From: Gymnothorax reevesii | Taxonomy: Eukaryota; Chordata; Actinopteri; Anguilliformes; Muraenidae | NCBI GenBank assembly: GCA_029721435.1 | Contig: CM056584.1 | Span: 14,283,739 to 14,347,738, forward strand | Reading direction: 5' to 3' | DNA: 64,000 nt | In this document: positions 21,180 through 35,800 of the stretch, piece by piece | Layout: each line of letters opens with the position of its first letter | Position numbering within the stretch: position 1 is the stretch's first letter | Position numbers and translations under genes: made by a program | The notes under the pieces: model-generated | Databases searched by the model: none | Told to the model about the DNA's origin: nothing | Seen by the model: the letters and a program-made list of their open reading frames with translations, nothing else

Positions 21180-24100
21180 ATTTAGTGCACACATCTGAGA
21201 ACAAATGGAACGCCCAGCCAAAAATAGATGAATAAATTCACTGCATATCTATCTGCCTGTTGCTTCAGGCAATGCTGGGACGTTCCCAAAGCTTCTGATA
21301 CAGAAATTAGTCACTTCAGAGAATGCAAATCCAGTGTGACTTATAAACATGTATTGCCTTGGGAAGAGATACGTTTATCCGGGGTCAAACACCAGCTATG
21401 ATACATTCCTCAGCTCTGCACTTTCTTGAATTGCCGTATCGCAAGATTTTGTACATTGTGTTCATGAAAAAAATGTAAGTTCTCCATTTAATATGGATGT
21501 AATATTCACTGTGACTCCAGCGAGGTTTACCAACTGCAATACTGAAGAAATTCCAGCTATGAGATGTTGCCTAAGCGTAGCCACAGGCTGTTCTCATCCG
21601 GGAATTGATCTTTTGTTTTTGAGCCAGTCTACTGGTCTGTGACTTTGCATGTTGTCAGAAATACTGCCTTATGGGGATTTACTTTTTGTTACTTTTAGAG
21701 CATTAGTCAAACCAGGTTTTTGGGAAAACGTTCACGAGGCGGGAACAGATAGTAAAGAATGGGCCAGCTGCTCATTACATTGAAAAGCAAACAAAGTTGC
21801 TGTGTGTAAAAGCTTTGACATGAAAACGGCGCACAGCTATTGTGGTTGCGACATGACATTCATAAACTGCGGGGAGCAGGGGCTTTAAGATGGGGAAAAA
21901 TAAGAAAACACAAAGCTTAAAACGACACCTAATGCAAAGCGTGATGGAAATTGTGAGGTTAATGTTACCCTATAGCACGGCTAATAATAGCTGTTAATCA
22001 TGGCTGTTCTTTCTTAAAAATTAATTCTTTGCTTAGCGCAGGAGACTGCATTTTACAGCAGTTTAAAAAAAAAAAAACTCATTTTGCTTGTGCGAACGTT
22101 GAGACGTTTGAGTGTTGCTGTGTGAGGCCATTGATGCGGATAGTGGAACAACGTCTCCATATAATCTTTGAACATCCACTACACAGGCTTGCCCAGAACG
22201 GTACCCCTTAAAAATGTATGCTTACCACTCGCACATTTTAAAGCTTTTAGTCAGGTATTTTCTGTATCTGAAATATTACAGTCTTTAAATATATGAATAA
22301 TCATGCAGTTATGGCCAGTCATTTCACTATTTCACTGCCTGTCAACCAGAGTAAACAAAGAGTGAGATTCCTACCCAGTGAGATTCTTGAATCAGCTTAA
22401 AAATCATTTGCTTTATGTAAAATACTGTTAAGCCTTTACTCGTGCCCATTGTCTGGCAAAAAAGAAAAATGTTGTGAAAGCATCTGTTCTCTTACATTTT
22501 CAAAGGATTTTACATGACTAATTCTGTGGCTGATATCACCGTGACAATTTAATGAGGAAGCACGGAACAACGAGTGCCTTAAGCAACGAGTGGTTTCTAC
22601 AGGAAATGAACAGAAATACTCAGTGTAGTCCAGAATTTCTATAGTTTAAGGGGTTCCTGAAATGTTGACAGACTTTCCTGGAACTACTAAATGACACTGT
22701 AAAATAGTGGTGCAATAGTTAAATGGTCTTGAAAACTTTCAAAACAGACCGACAAGAGTGTTTGTTCAAATTTCGTAAGAAGGACATTGGCATACTAATG
22801 GAGCTGGGCGAGTGTGATAATTTTGTGGAATGAACAGCGATTGTACACAAAAAAGGGGGCAGATATGTTCTTGTTTCTTTCCTTAATAAAGCTTTTGGCT
22901 AGTTTTTAGGGCAAAAGCTGGCAATTAGAGTACATTTAAACGTGGGAATTTTCTCATGCCTTTAAGTAATGTGATGTTATCTCCCATTATACCCTGCTTC
23001 AAATATCGGTGCTCAGTTGTGCGAATGTAATGTATTAAACTTCTGGGCATGCAACTCAGCAGGAGTGAAAGTACAAGCAAATGGAAGAAGTTGTTGGCCT
23101 TGTTTGCAGTCACAGATGTGGTCATGGTCTAAGAGAACACTGCACAGAGATGCCAAATCTGGCCAAAAATGAACATTGCGGTCACAGTGTTAATGGTCAG
23201 TGTGCCACAGTCAGAGTGTTGGGGTATATGTTCATGCACGTTTCAATATCATAAAAAAGCTCCACGGCTCAGTTTGAAAGTATCATACAGCGCATAGGCT
23301 TACTTTTTAGCTGTCAATTGCCTCTTACATATACTGGAAAACATGATGGAATTACATGGTCGGGATTATGCAAAATGTCATCATGCATAATCCAATATAA
23401 CTTTCCAAACTACAATGCTTCAATTTTTGCACCATGGAGGCCATAGACTAATACTGGGAGATGTCCGTAGGATATGGGTGCATGGTGAGAAAACATTATT
23501 TTACTATGGCTTTGGGATAAGAAAATGTAATCGATTTTTTTTTTTCCCGATGATGCCGTGTCATTGCAGAAATAAGGCATGATATCAGTGAAATGTCTAA
23601 TACCAGAGAGTAATTAAAAAACCAAACAGTTGAATGAAAACATTAAAGAAGCATTTACTAACCATCTGAGAAAATATACACAAAAGTGCATTTTTTTTTC
23701 AACTTTAAGTATGGTCAGATTTTATTAGGTGCAAAATTGCAAGATTGTTTCTGCCATTGTTTTTATAATGGACAATATTGACAATTTTGCCGGTTCATTA
23801 AATTTTACTCACGGCAATTTGCTGAGATAATGCCATTCGCTAAGAGGCCAGTGCATGACACTTTTATTTTTGCTAAATTTGCAGGTCTACGCTGCACCAA
23901 TAAGTACTTTATTTAATTGAGAAATGTTCTCCCGAGAGCAGTTCTGCCAGCGCACTTGTGGAAGACACAAAAAGTTACTGATAATTTGTGTTAGAGCGGC
24001 ATCAAGTGGCAAAACGCTGAAAGTGTATTTATGTTGAACACGGGAAGGTCAATTCAATGCTGGTCCCAAAATTATCTCTGAGAAGTATCTAAAAAAGAAA

Positions 24101-24925
24101 AAAAAAGCTAATGATTTTAGGAATAAAAAGGTAGGGAAATAATTATTTTGCCAAAGTCAAATTACCGGCTGACAAAGTTTTTTTTTTTTTTAATTATAGT
24201 TTTTGATTTGTTGTATTTGTTTACCCCTTAAAAACACAAACAAACAAACAAACAAAAAACAAAAACCTCTAAAACTAACTGACATAAAATCATTATATAG
24301 AGTTTCTTCAACACAAGTTGGTTGTAGGCATGTGTAAATGGTCAAAGCTGGTCTCCAACTGAACAAAACTTTAACTGGTTAATTTTACTGTACATTGAGG
24401 AAGGAAAGGTTGACTAACTGTCTCAGTCTGGTCAGCAGGGCTACTGTAACCTCTTCAGCTCAACAAACCCATGTGAGGTTTCATCAAATGCCGCTGCTTT
24501 ATTGAAACCTGTGTAACTTTAGGTTAGCTGATACTTAAATCGTAGATTTAACAGTTTCAAAAGATCCCAAAAATGGCCTGCAAAATTACAAAGAAACATG
24601 TATAAAATGATGCTTGATATGTCACTCGATATAACTGCAATGTTGCTTTAGTGAAGAGCTACAACCAGTATTAATGTGATGTTGTCCTACAATATAAGAA
24701 AAAAAAATGCTTTGTCCAACTATGGACCCACTTAAGGGGAAATTCAAGCAAGAATCAGAGTTTATGGGTTTAAAGGAGAAGTTCTCACCAGAGGGCTAAA
24801 AGGCTCATTGATTGTGTATGGTGAATTGCACTTTCCTTCAGATTTAACATGAGAGTCAGTGATTTGTGGTACAATGATTGCTGTCTGAAGTACAGCGAAA
24901 GAGGTTAAAGTACTTTGGTGTTGGG
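21180..24925. other. No gene seen
   Basis: About 3.7 kb of AT-rich sequence with only short chance ORFs. A (CAAA)n run (24238-24265) and several T-rich tracts are the only distinct features. No exon with paired splice sites and no named repeat. Confidence 0.5.
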
Positions 24926-24929
24926 CAGA

Positions 24930-25330
24930 CCAGTTCCTTTCATGGAATTTTGAGGAGAGTGGGGCCGTGCTTTGCCTTCATAACAGCTTCACTTCTTTGT
25001 GGCATGGATTCTGCAAGATGATGGAAACATTCCTTTGTGACGCTGGTCCATGTTGATATGATTGCATCTCAACATTACCACAAATTTGTTAAGTGCACAT
25101 TCTGCCACAGAATTTTCGATTCTGCCACATCTCAAAGGTGCTCAACTGGATTCAGATCTAGTGACTTGGGAGGAAACCGAAATACACTGTCATGCATTGT
25201 CGTACTCATGAAACCAGTTTGAGATTATTTTAGCTTTGTTGCATATTGCATCATTGTGCTGAAATATGGAATTAGAAGCTGGGTAAATTGTAGCATCATA
25301 AGAATGCAAGTCAGCAAAAATGCTCAGATA
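24930..25330 (-). pseudogene. Tc1-type transposase C-terminal relic
   Basis: The minus strand encodes fragments of the end of a Tc1-like DDE transposase in several frames: ASNSIFQHNDAICNKAKIIS NWF (in the family, a D in xQDNAPxH) and a downstream region ending near a 'HKGMFPSSCRIHATK' block. The catalytic-region Asp appears as 'QHNDA', and stops interrupt the frame. The terminal inverted repeats of the element were not found, so only a 400-bp fragment remains. Confidence 0.7.
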
Positions 25331-26609
25331 GGCCATGGCATACAAACGATGAATAAGTGAAACCGATCAAAATTTTTGTAGAAACTAACAAATTAGTTTC
25401 AACATGCGTTACGTACAGATGACAAAGGGCGTCAAATGATGAAATGGGATTTGCTCAGGACTCAGGCCCTGACAGTAGTTCACACACTTTATTGGGGCCA
25501 AAATCAGAGTCAGACAGTCAGAAACCAGAGGACGGATTGTGGATTGTGGCCTGTATTCCTCCCATTCAACCAGGTATTGGAGACGCTGGCCCCCGGCACC
25601 TCACGTCCAGAGAGCTCCGGACTATAACAATTTTCAGCTTCTTTGATTAGTTGGGGGGGAGTGGGTGGCACAGGAATGGGGGGCAGATGACTTTGGAAAG
25701 TGGGTTTGACTCTTGAGATGTAGAACATGGGCTGGTTGATGAGTGCGTGGAAGTTGTCGTCAAATGGCTATGAGATTGAATCCTTGGGAAATGGGAAGGT
25801 TCTCCTGAAGCGAGGTCCCAACTTAAGCGGAGTTGACCTTCAAAGGAAGATCTTTGGGCATAGCGTGGTTTTGGGATGCAATGGCGGGTTCTATTTTATG
25901 CATTTATTGCAACGGTGATTAACTGTTCAGGAATAAATGATACAAAGATGGTGAATGGTGGCGGATGCAGCGAAGGGAATTCTGGGTTTTTCAACTGTGA
26001 AGTAAAATGGGCTTTTATTGGTTTTACAATTTTATAAAACATTTTGCATCACCCCACAAAAAGCATTAATGAACATTTCCATGCATACAGCCATGCTATT
26101 AAGGAAGTAAGGAAGGAAGGAAGTTTTTTTTTTTAAAGGAAATATATACAGGGAACACTTCAAAATAAAACAAACACAATCCAACACAGGAAAATAAAAG
26201 AAAACATTCATGACAGACATAAGTCAAATTTTATTCAAAATTATAAGTCAGTGTGAAAAAAGTTGACCAAGGCGTTAGGAGGCCCAGAGTGAGTCGGGTA
26301 CCAGGGAAGAAGCATGGAAAGTTTAGGAATTTTTAATTATTTTATTCTATTTTATCTTTAGAAATAGCAAGACCATTAAAGATTGTATACCCAGTAGGTG
26401 GCGTTAATACACAAATGATGTTTCAACAAAAACAACGAAGAAGAGCGATCGGTCTGATGGACTCGGTTGGTGCATTAGGCAGACATATGTGGTTCGTTCC
26501 CGACAGTGGGAAGATTTGTTATTAACTGCTTAGTTAACTTTCCTTTGTCACTTATCTCACTCTAAGAGTCGAAATTGCGCTTGATTAGAGCCTTGGACCA
26601 ACAATAAAT
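25331..26609. other. Upstream region of tha1; no clear core promoter
   Basis: About 1.3 kb upstream of the tha1 start codon. A GGAAG-repeat/T-run occurs at about 26101-26140. No TATA box sits at a suitable distance and no CpG-island-like block is visible, so the transcription start site and 5' UTR length could not be placed. Confidence 0.4.
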
Positions 26610-26868
26610 ATGACTGCAAAGATCTTTCGTATTTCATCGCAGGCGTTACAGTATTTAGGTTGTCGCCATATAAAACAAATAGCGCTGGGAAGAAGTCCTG
26701 TTAGACATTATTATGAAGCGGTGACACCTGCTCAGAACAGTTCGATGTCGGTTCGGACGGTGGACCTTCGAAGCGACACCATCACCAAGCCCGGACCAGT
26801 TATGCGCCAAGCAATGGCTGTGGCTGAAGTTGGAGACGATGTTTTCGGAGAGGACCCCACTGTTAATG
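26610..26868 (+). CDS. tha1: tha1 exon 1 (start, presequence, N-terminal domain)
   Basis: Encodes residues 1-86 and the first base of codon 87. It covers the basic leader and the family's [15 protein letters not shown] and [12 protein letters not shown] blocks. The donor is 'aatg|gttgga'; the open frame continues past it to 27095 but without family similarity, which fixes the exon end. Phase 1. Confidence 0.93.
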
Positions 26869-29800
26869 GTTGGAAAATGTCTTGCATTCGGAGGTCTAAT
26901 TCCGGCTGGCTGACTGCATGGGTGGATATAAGCGCTCACATTCCGTTTTCATTTGATTTAAGTCGTGCAGCGGTCGCTAAACGATTCGAATTGAATTCGC
27001 ACCCACAATGTGTGAACTCACTCATCATAAGCTGGAGGTCGATTTGTGCTTCAAGAGTGAGACAGAATGAAGAAGTTGGGTTTTCCCATCAATAAGTTTC
27101 ACGCTTCACCTCTTACATGCCACAAGAACCAATATGGATACAGTAACCAAACTACATGTGTTGAAATGACACAAATGGTTTTCTTATTTGGTGAATAAAG
27201 CCGCAGTATCTCATTGGGGATTGTGCTATGTTTAATTACCTGTTGCTTGTCTTATGCCTGGTGCACAGTTCAGTTTAGGGCAGTTGCGTGGAAGAATAGG
27301 TGCTTTTCGACCTCAGGTCACGATTTAACCCTAGAACACTGACATCGGGAGATTTCCAGCCAAGCTGTGGTACTGTTGTGCAGACTGGGGACACAGTTGT
27401 CATCAGTGTACCCTCTCCGCTACCACCCTGCATGCACTGGCCGTATGTAATGTATGTTAGAGTGGTTCTGGGATTAGCCTGTTGGCCTAATTTTTATTAA
27501 GTATGATGATAATGAATTACAATCACTTAATGTTAATATCCGGGGGATTTGTCTACTACAAGTTGGCCATTTTTCCCGATGGCATGTTTTCGTTTTATGG
27601 GACTGTATTTAGGGAGGAATCAGATTCAGTTGTTCAGCTCGCGACGTGTTGTTGTATTTTAACACATTTTGACAAGAAGCAGTTTTTTTTCCCCTATTTA
27701 GAGGACAATTTACTCGACTTTCACGCTTGGTGCTCTTGGGCTAAGCATGGTATCAGCAGTGTTTTGCACGTTTGCCCATTATGTATGTTTTCACATACGA
27801 ATGGTCAAAAGACCAGTCTTTTACCAGCTGTTCCATACTGAAGAAATGTTCTTTCTCTGTGTCCTTCAGAACTTCAGCGACGGGCAGCTGATATATTTGG
27901 CATGGAAGCGGCCCTTTTTGTGCCCTCTGGAACCATGAGCAATCTCATCGCAGGTAAAGCTGAACAAAAGACACTTGATTTTGCATTCTGAGAGGAAATG
28001 AGGATTAATTCCGTTGCATGCTTGTCTTTATCTCTCTAGTAATGGTGCACTGTAGAGAGAGAGGAGACGAGATGATTGCAGGGGATCTTTGTCACATCCA
28101 CATGTATGAGCAGGGCGGAAGTGCACAGGTATATTTCTAGTCTGTTTGTTGATTTTAATGATTTGTACTGTATTTTGAAAGTGGAGGAATGACTTGGCCG
28201 GCCTATGGCATTTCAGACCTGATGAGGGGTTGGGCTGGTGTGACACTCTTTATCAAATGCCCTTGAATGAGAAGATTAAGGGCTTTTCAAGGTGTAGGGT
28301 TTCTGATTGGCCACTGCCCAGGGGAAAAAGCTACCTTGTAATGGTTAAGAATAACTGAGTAAATTTGGTCTTGAAGCTTATTGAGTTTGAAGTGACAGTA
28401 GCCGGTGGATTTTTTTGCTGGCTAATGCAGTTGAAACTCTGAATATTGAAATACCTGCTACTGGGGTGTGTGGCTCATGGCTGAGTGTTGTGTGCATTGG
28501 ATTCATTGCTCTGCACTGCTCGCTAGCATGAGCAGAAAGATGATTTTCAATGATGACTTATAAGGGGTTGGGACCCACTTGAGCTTTAAATCTAGCAATA
28601 TCTTACAAAATGAGTAAGTCTTTTAAAAAAGTGGTGATATCTCCATGTGTCTCCGCGTGACTGGTTTGTATGAATGTAGGGCTGGTCACTCGCAGCATTT
28701 ATATTTTCTGATTATTTTTCTTCATAATTGTGTCTGTGTAAAAAGAAAAAAATGCAAAGTAAGTCATTTGAATCGTACCCTTTCCCACTCATCAGCTGGC
28801 AGGCGTCCATTCTAGAACGGTGACAAACCTCCCTGATGGGACCTTTGATCTGAAACAGCTGGAAACCAAAATTCGCCACGGATACCCTGATGCCCACTAT
28901 CCGCGGTCGCGCCTGGTTTGTGTGGAGAACACCCACAACATACTGGGGGGCCGCGTGCTGCCCCCCTCCTTCCTTCAGGAGGTGAGGCCCCGGGGTCGTT
29001 GGGGAGGCTTAATCAGAACCAGGGAACAGTTATGAATTTTCAGAATCAAGTTTATTGGCCATGTATGCAGACACAGACAAGGAGTTTGACTCCGTTTGAC
29101 ATGGCTTCCAGTGCACTGGCCTAGAAAGTGTTGGTGGGCCAGTAGGTTGTGATCTTCCCTCTGGTGGAATAATCCCCAGTGCCCCAGTGCGGTGATGGGG
29201 ACACTGTACTGAAGGAGACGCCGTCTTTCGGATGAGACAAAAACCGAGGTCTTGACTCACTGTGGTCATTAAAGATCCTATGACGCTCTTCGATAAGAGC
29301 AGGGTGTTCCCCGGTGTCATGGCTAAATTCCCAACCTGGCTCTTTCGACCTGCCACCTAATCATCCCCTGATTGGCTGTGCAAATTGCCCTCTCCCTCAC
29401 CATCTCAACCCCCAGGGCTCCCTTGAAAAAGAGATTTCAATCTCAATGGGACTTGCCTGGTAAAATAAAGGTTAAATATAAATAAAAATTATACATAACA
29501 TTAAATATACCGTGGCTCCTAACTTTCTTATGGAATTTTGTTTATGGATTACATTTTGAATTTGCCGCTTAATATTTGGAATACTTCTGGCTTAATGGTC
29601 CTCAGTTTTTGATTTGTAATCAGCATTCGCCTGCTTATTGTGGAGATTCTGTGCATATAGTAATGGAGATGTGTGTTCATTTAGCAGCTAACTGTAGAAA
29701 GGAGAGCAATGCTCATACATCCCCCCCCCCCCCCATTTTATGGCACTATAATGCAGGAATCATCAACTCTGACCCTCACTTCTAAATCCATCACTAATTT

Positions 29801-32800
29801 CTTTTCTTTCAGTTAATTAACTAATTACCTGAACAATTACTGCCTCTGATTGGCCAGCCTGTCTATACACCTGAAACCTAGGTAGATCGAAGCTGGAAAC
29901 TCAGCCCTTGAGGACCATAAGGTGATAATCCTTGCATGTTTGGGATAAATGGCTGTGGAAAGCATTTCTGACGAATCGGGTGTATTCTGTGGAGATGCAA
30001 GAAACCTTTTAGTACCTAGTCTTGATTCCTGGCTTGACTGACCTTCGGAGTGTGTTGTTAAAGTGACTGTGATTACCTGGCATAAGCTCTCTGGTTACCT
30101 ATGCTTGTTTGCATACACTCATGCAATTTTCTCTGTCTGCTAAGTTTAAAAAAAAAAACAAAACAAAGTTTATACTTTTTTTTTAATCAATTTAATTCCA
30201 CTATTTCATTTCTCACTTGTGTATGTGTGCACATGCATTCATGCAGATGTGTACATTTCTCTGTGCACCTTTCTTAGTTTCTGTGTTTTTCTCTCTCCTC
30301 AGTTACGGTCTTTAGTTGACCGCCACAACCTGGCATTACACATGGATGGTGCGAGAGTCATGAACGCTGCGTTGGCCCTAGGCGTTTCTCCGGCTGACAT
30401 CCTGCAGCACTGCCACACTGTCAGCGTCTGTCTGTCTAAGGTAGAGTTCCTCATCCACATTCCTGCTCTTACAGTGCAGGTACACCATGTGCTCAATTAA
30501 ATATTGTACATTACATCATATGCATTTATCCAGAACAACATGCACAACTTTTCAATTGTTTTCAACTTTTCAGTTGGCCTACTGTTTTATGGACGGCGCA
30601 TTCAGCTAATGGTTTTGTGATGTACCCTATAGGGCTGCTGGCTTAGTCATGGGACAATGCTAACACTTTCCTACCTAGCTAGCATTAGGCTGTGTGACAA
30701 TAGATCGATTCAAGATTCTTCTAAATTAATAAAAAAATTGTACCGCCTAGTATGAAAGTATTTGGCTACGTTTACCTAACAGTAATTCATATATTTGCTG
30801 AACAAAAGCCCTTTTTAGCTCGCCGGGACGAATAATGTCCGGAGAGCTATTATCGTACCCCCGGCGTCCGCGTCCGCGTCCATCCGCGTGCAGAAAAACT
30901 TTAACCTTGCTCCGGCGAACTTTGTTGTCTTTCTGACAACTCTTGTTATGGCATATCTTACCGTAGTCAAATAAAGAATCATCTCAGTTTGGAGATACAA
31001 TTTGGCATGAGGTCTCCTGTATGTTTGATCTTGGGTTTAAGAAAAAGATTAGGTTAGTAAGGAACTTTCTAGATTACGATTTTGCTATCTTTCCTATAAT
31101 GCATCGAGATAACCCAAACCAATGCAAGCCAACGAGAGCGCACATCAAGCGCAGCCTGTGCGATGCAGGACGTCAGGCACCGCCCCTGGGGGTCCCTTCC
31201 CCCTTCCTCTTGGGACTCCCAGGGGCGGTGCCTGACATCGTGCATCGCACGATGTTCCTTACTAACCTAATCTTTGTCTTTAATCCAAGATTAAACATAC
31301 AGGAGACCTCATTTCAAATTGTAACTCCAAACTGAGATGATTCTTTATTTGATATTTTGTAGTCATCAAAGGTAACAAAGGTAAACTTCGATTTTTGCTT
31401 CCTCCGGCTGCCGGCGGCTGCAGGTGTGACTACGCTTCCCTGCAGAATTTCTAATTTCTCTTACTTGACTGTTCGTAACTTCTCAAAGTCACTAGCATAA
31501 CCAGTCTTTAGCTTATGCATCGTGGGAACATTTGCTAGCCAGCGGTGACGTGCTAGCTTTTATCTGCATGTGGTCACATTGATTGCTGAAGAGTTAAACA
31601 AGGCAAGTTCACGCAAGCCACTAGTTCTGCGTCTCTAACCATGAAAAAATAAGCTTGACTTTTGGTTTTCTCACGTGTTAGCCAGCGAGTAGCATTAACA
31701 CTTGGAAGCTAGCTATGTCAGCAGCTAGCTGGATAATATTAGTAAGCAGTAGTTGGCTAGGTAGGTTACTCTTCAGTATTTTGGTCAGCTAAGATTTAAT
31801 TGCATACTTAAATTTGTCTGATTGGTGGATAGTTTCGAATAGTTATGTGCAAGCTCGGAAACGCTTCCTGACCTGAGCAAAGTCATGGTTGCTATCTTGT
31901 TGTGCTCTCAGAGCACAGCTGAGACATGCACTAGTACGTCCTGCAAAACTACACCCATTTGAGTGAAATAACGTGTTTTAGGTGAGTTCCATGCAACAGA
32001 GGGGAAAGTGGTGATGTAATGAGCAGGGGAGGAGCCTATTGTCGGGCCAGCAAAGAAAAGCTTAGTAAAACTCCTACTTGCATTTGTGGACTGAGAATGT
32101 GTTGACTGAGAAAGGGTTAATAAAATGGTCTGAAGCCCATGTCCATTTCTGTTAATTATCGGTTCTTAAGACCGTAACAGGTGACAGTCTTAAACATATT
32201 ATGCACTGAAATTTACCAAATTCTACAGATTTCACTTTGGGGCACATTGAATGGTAGTAAGCTAGCATATCTGTTGGCAAATTTGGTGAACCTCAAGCCA
32301 TCTTTGCTTTTGAGAGACTGGGCATTTTTTGGAGCCTCGTGTGATACTACAACACGATTACCTCTCCAGTGACATCACCTGTTCCTCAACACAATGCTCT
32401 CTTATTGCCACTTGCGCGGTCATTGAATCGCCTCCGCACCAACTTACGGACCCTATTGCTGTCTGTAGATTTTGAATCAGCGTAAAAAAAGGATGAAATG
32501 TAATTCACAAATTAAAGCATTAAACAATGTGTGGTGGTAATGTTTTCAACCGGGAGCGAGTGGATTTTTTTCACTTAACTCATTTTTGACCTTCTTTGCA
32601 TTTTTCATAATTTGCCTACCATTTCTGAATTTAGGTGATAAGATTTGCCCAACTAAAGCATTTTATCAATATCTAACGCAAGGTGTTTTCATGCCAGCAG
32701 CTGCGTTTTGCGTCTATTAAGCACTTGAGTCATCTGATGGCACAATCTCATTCTGATCATGGAACCAATGATCCTCCTCTGAGTGTGAAATTATGTTAAA

Positions 32801-35800
32801 GACTTGCTAAAGCTGATGACCAGAGACGCCTTGCCTTCTAACAAAGCGTTTTTAAACCCAACCAGTTATACCTTTAATACCACTACTACTACAACCATTA
32901 ACGGTTTAGATGGTATGTCTTGTAAGCCAGTCAGAGACTGCAGAATTCCCCCGCTAAAGGACGCCCTTGTTTGGTCCTGAAGGATGAGGCCTTTCCTGAA
33001 TTCTGCTTTTATACCAAATCATAACCTCACTTGCCTGCTTACATCTGTTTCAAATCACATCAATATTCACATTTTTTTGCCTCATAACTAGGCCGAAATT
33101 GCCCCCGTCTCAACTTTTTTTTGGAATTTGTTGCTGGCTTGAATGGCAGGAATGGATGTATATTTGCAAACTAATATGAAATTTACCAGACAAAACATTA
33201 AATATCTTATCTTTATATGGTCTGCAATGAGCTTTATATCAAACTGAATTTAGAACTCACTGATCTGTGCGAGCCAAGGTTGTACAAAATGCAAATTGGT
33301 GCAGCATGCTTTTTTCAACTGCTAGTCTGCAATGTTACAGTTATCACTTGTCCTGGTCGAGAGAATAAAGTGAGTCTGCACTAGCCAGGCTGTTCTTAAT
33401 TCGTGCGTGAAAAGTCTTCGATTGATGTTTGATGTTCTGATCGTTTCAGTGATAATGATACTGCCAACAGGCCTCTTATTATTATTTATGTGATTATAGT
33501 AAGAACGGTAACAGCGGTAATGATCAATTTCATTTTAATTTCATTATTTATTCATATTTTTCCTTGCCTGAAATAATTCTCTACCAAAGCGAGTATGCCT
33601 AGTAGATGGCTGTGGGTGCATTATGCCAACTAGAGATTTTGAGCTGTGTTCACAAAGTTACTTCTCTTGCCTCTGAGAGTTTTCCTAAATGGCACTAAAA
33701 GTACTTGGATAAGAGTTCATGGCTACAGCCTGTTCACCAGCATATCGAGAGGAACCTTCACCATAGTTACTATAGGAGATGTGAGAACTGGAGCAGATGC
33801 ACTCAGGAACCTTATAATGGCTTTTTTTCAGAGCCACTGCAGCATGGAAAGAGTTTTGAGATCATGTGTACTTTGATCTTCAGTCGTACAAATTTTTCAA
33901 AACAGATTTTTGTTGCTGGCTCAGTATTTGTTGTCATGCCTAGTGAACCCCATGCATATAAGAAAACAAGTTTTTTTTAATTTTACTGATCGCTGTCATT
34001 GATATTCTACTGTCACTGACAACCATCTTCACTCCTCTGTTTACATGTGATGATTTGACTGAAGTCGCAAAAGCACTGCCAATACAAACATGGATTAATT
34101 ATTCACTTGGAAATAGTGTTTTAGTACCAAAGGTCATTTAAACAGCAGCTGAATGAATGGCAGTTAACACAATGTATTCACAGCGAAAATAACAGCGCTG
34201 TAGAGCAGTCTGTAAGTTCTTTATGCCACGCATGTCGCCCACAAAATGGTCTTCATTCTCCTGAAATATTGAGGAAGCAGCAATGTAACTTGGACTCAAT
34301 CCAAATGTCCATCCTCTGGGCTACCAGCCTGATCCCTCACGGTCTTTAGTCTTACGTTCTCTGCCATTGAACTACTCTACATAAAACACTGGGGAGGGCT
34401 TGTTTTCTGAACCGGGAATTATCCATCACTGGAAATTATTAATTCCAGACTTTTTCCCTCATTTTTTTTCTTCTCCTCTGCACCAAAAACATGGAGGCGA
34501 GTCTAAAAATCTAACCACTTTGAGGACATTAATATGCATTTTATTCCAAGAAAAGAAACTATCTGTGAGATTTTTTTTTACATATCAGTCAGTCAGTTCT
34601 TAGAACTGTCTTCAACAGCTGCCGAATAGCTCACTCGTTTAGAGCATCGCACTGCGAAGCAGAAGTGACTATCATGGCGCGGGTTCGAGCCCGGGTCGTA
34701 CCAACCTCCAGTGGTCGGCAGCTTTTTCAGAGTAGCGCAAAATTGGCCATTGCGCTACAGGGATGCAAATTGGGAAGGGGCTGCCGGGAAGGATAATATG
34801 AAATGGTTGCCTTGTTCGTTGCTCTAGCACCTCCTGTTGGCCAGCCGGGTGCTCGTCAGGAAGATTCTAAGTTTGTTCGTGTTCGGGTATCTTCCGCCCT
34901 CATTCTGAACTTGCGAGGATTCAAAAAAATGAGTGTATAAGAAGCTGTGGTTGACAGGCGAGTGCTTCGGAGGAGAGCCGTGAACTGTCTTCACTCTCCT
35001 GAGCTGGCAGCATGAGATCGCATATGGGCAAGTATACATGGTTCCCCAGTTGGCATTCCAGATGTCTTCAAAACTGGAGGATACCGGTGCCAGCTCATTC
35101 TGGCATACTTATAATTTTACTGCTATTTTTTACAGCACTTGTCCCAAAAAATCTGTGCGTTTTACCTTTTTTTTTAAAAAAAAAAACAAGCTGTCGTCAC
35201 ATCATACCAGTTGTTCAATTTTGATTCGTTCCAAATTATGCCAGTAAAATGGCCATTAATGTCTTCTGGCCTTGTCAAACCAGTTTTAAACTAACTTTGA
35301 ACAACAGCGTGTTTAGCCTCCTTGATATAGATACTCTACTAGGCGTTCTCTATTCTTTAGTGTAATTTATCTTTGCTTTCTGAATATTTTTAATAATCAG
35401 TGAAAGGAGACCGCACTATTGTAAATGCCCTGCAAGGTTTGCTGCCAAAACAGACTGGACATGCATTTTTTGATGATCACTGACAACATTCATCTGAAAT
35501 GTGATATTTTACTTGTAGATATTGTGAAAGATCATATCTGTAAAGCGGTGTAAAGCATTTTAGCTTCCAGTATGAGTATTTAGTATTTGATCTATTCTGA
35601 GTCCATGATTTGTATGATTTGTGTTTGATCTCCGTATTGATTGACTTGTCTGTAACTTTTCATACCCCGGCATAATGATGCGAGGGATATAGTTGTCAGT
35701 ATGGTCGTCTGTCTGTCTGTCTTTCCATCCGCATTTCCATATGTAGTCATATCGTTTCCAGAGCAGAACTTGAATGTCGTTCAATATTTTTAACAAAACT

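Noticed and set aside
26869..27095. Extension of tha1 exon 1 to the end of the open frame
   Set aside because: The codons after 26868 lack family similarity, and a GT donor at 26869 joins in phase to exon 2.
34618..34710. tRNA gene
   Set aside because: A- and B-box-like sequence is present, but the acceptor and anticodon stems are not maintained and a SINE body follows; the second copy at 42.7 kb has the same structure.
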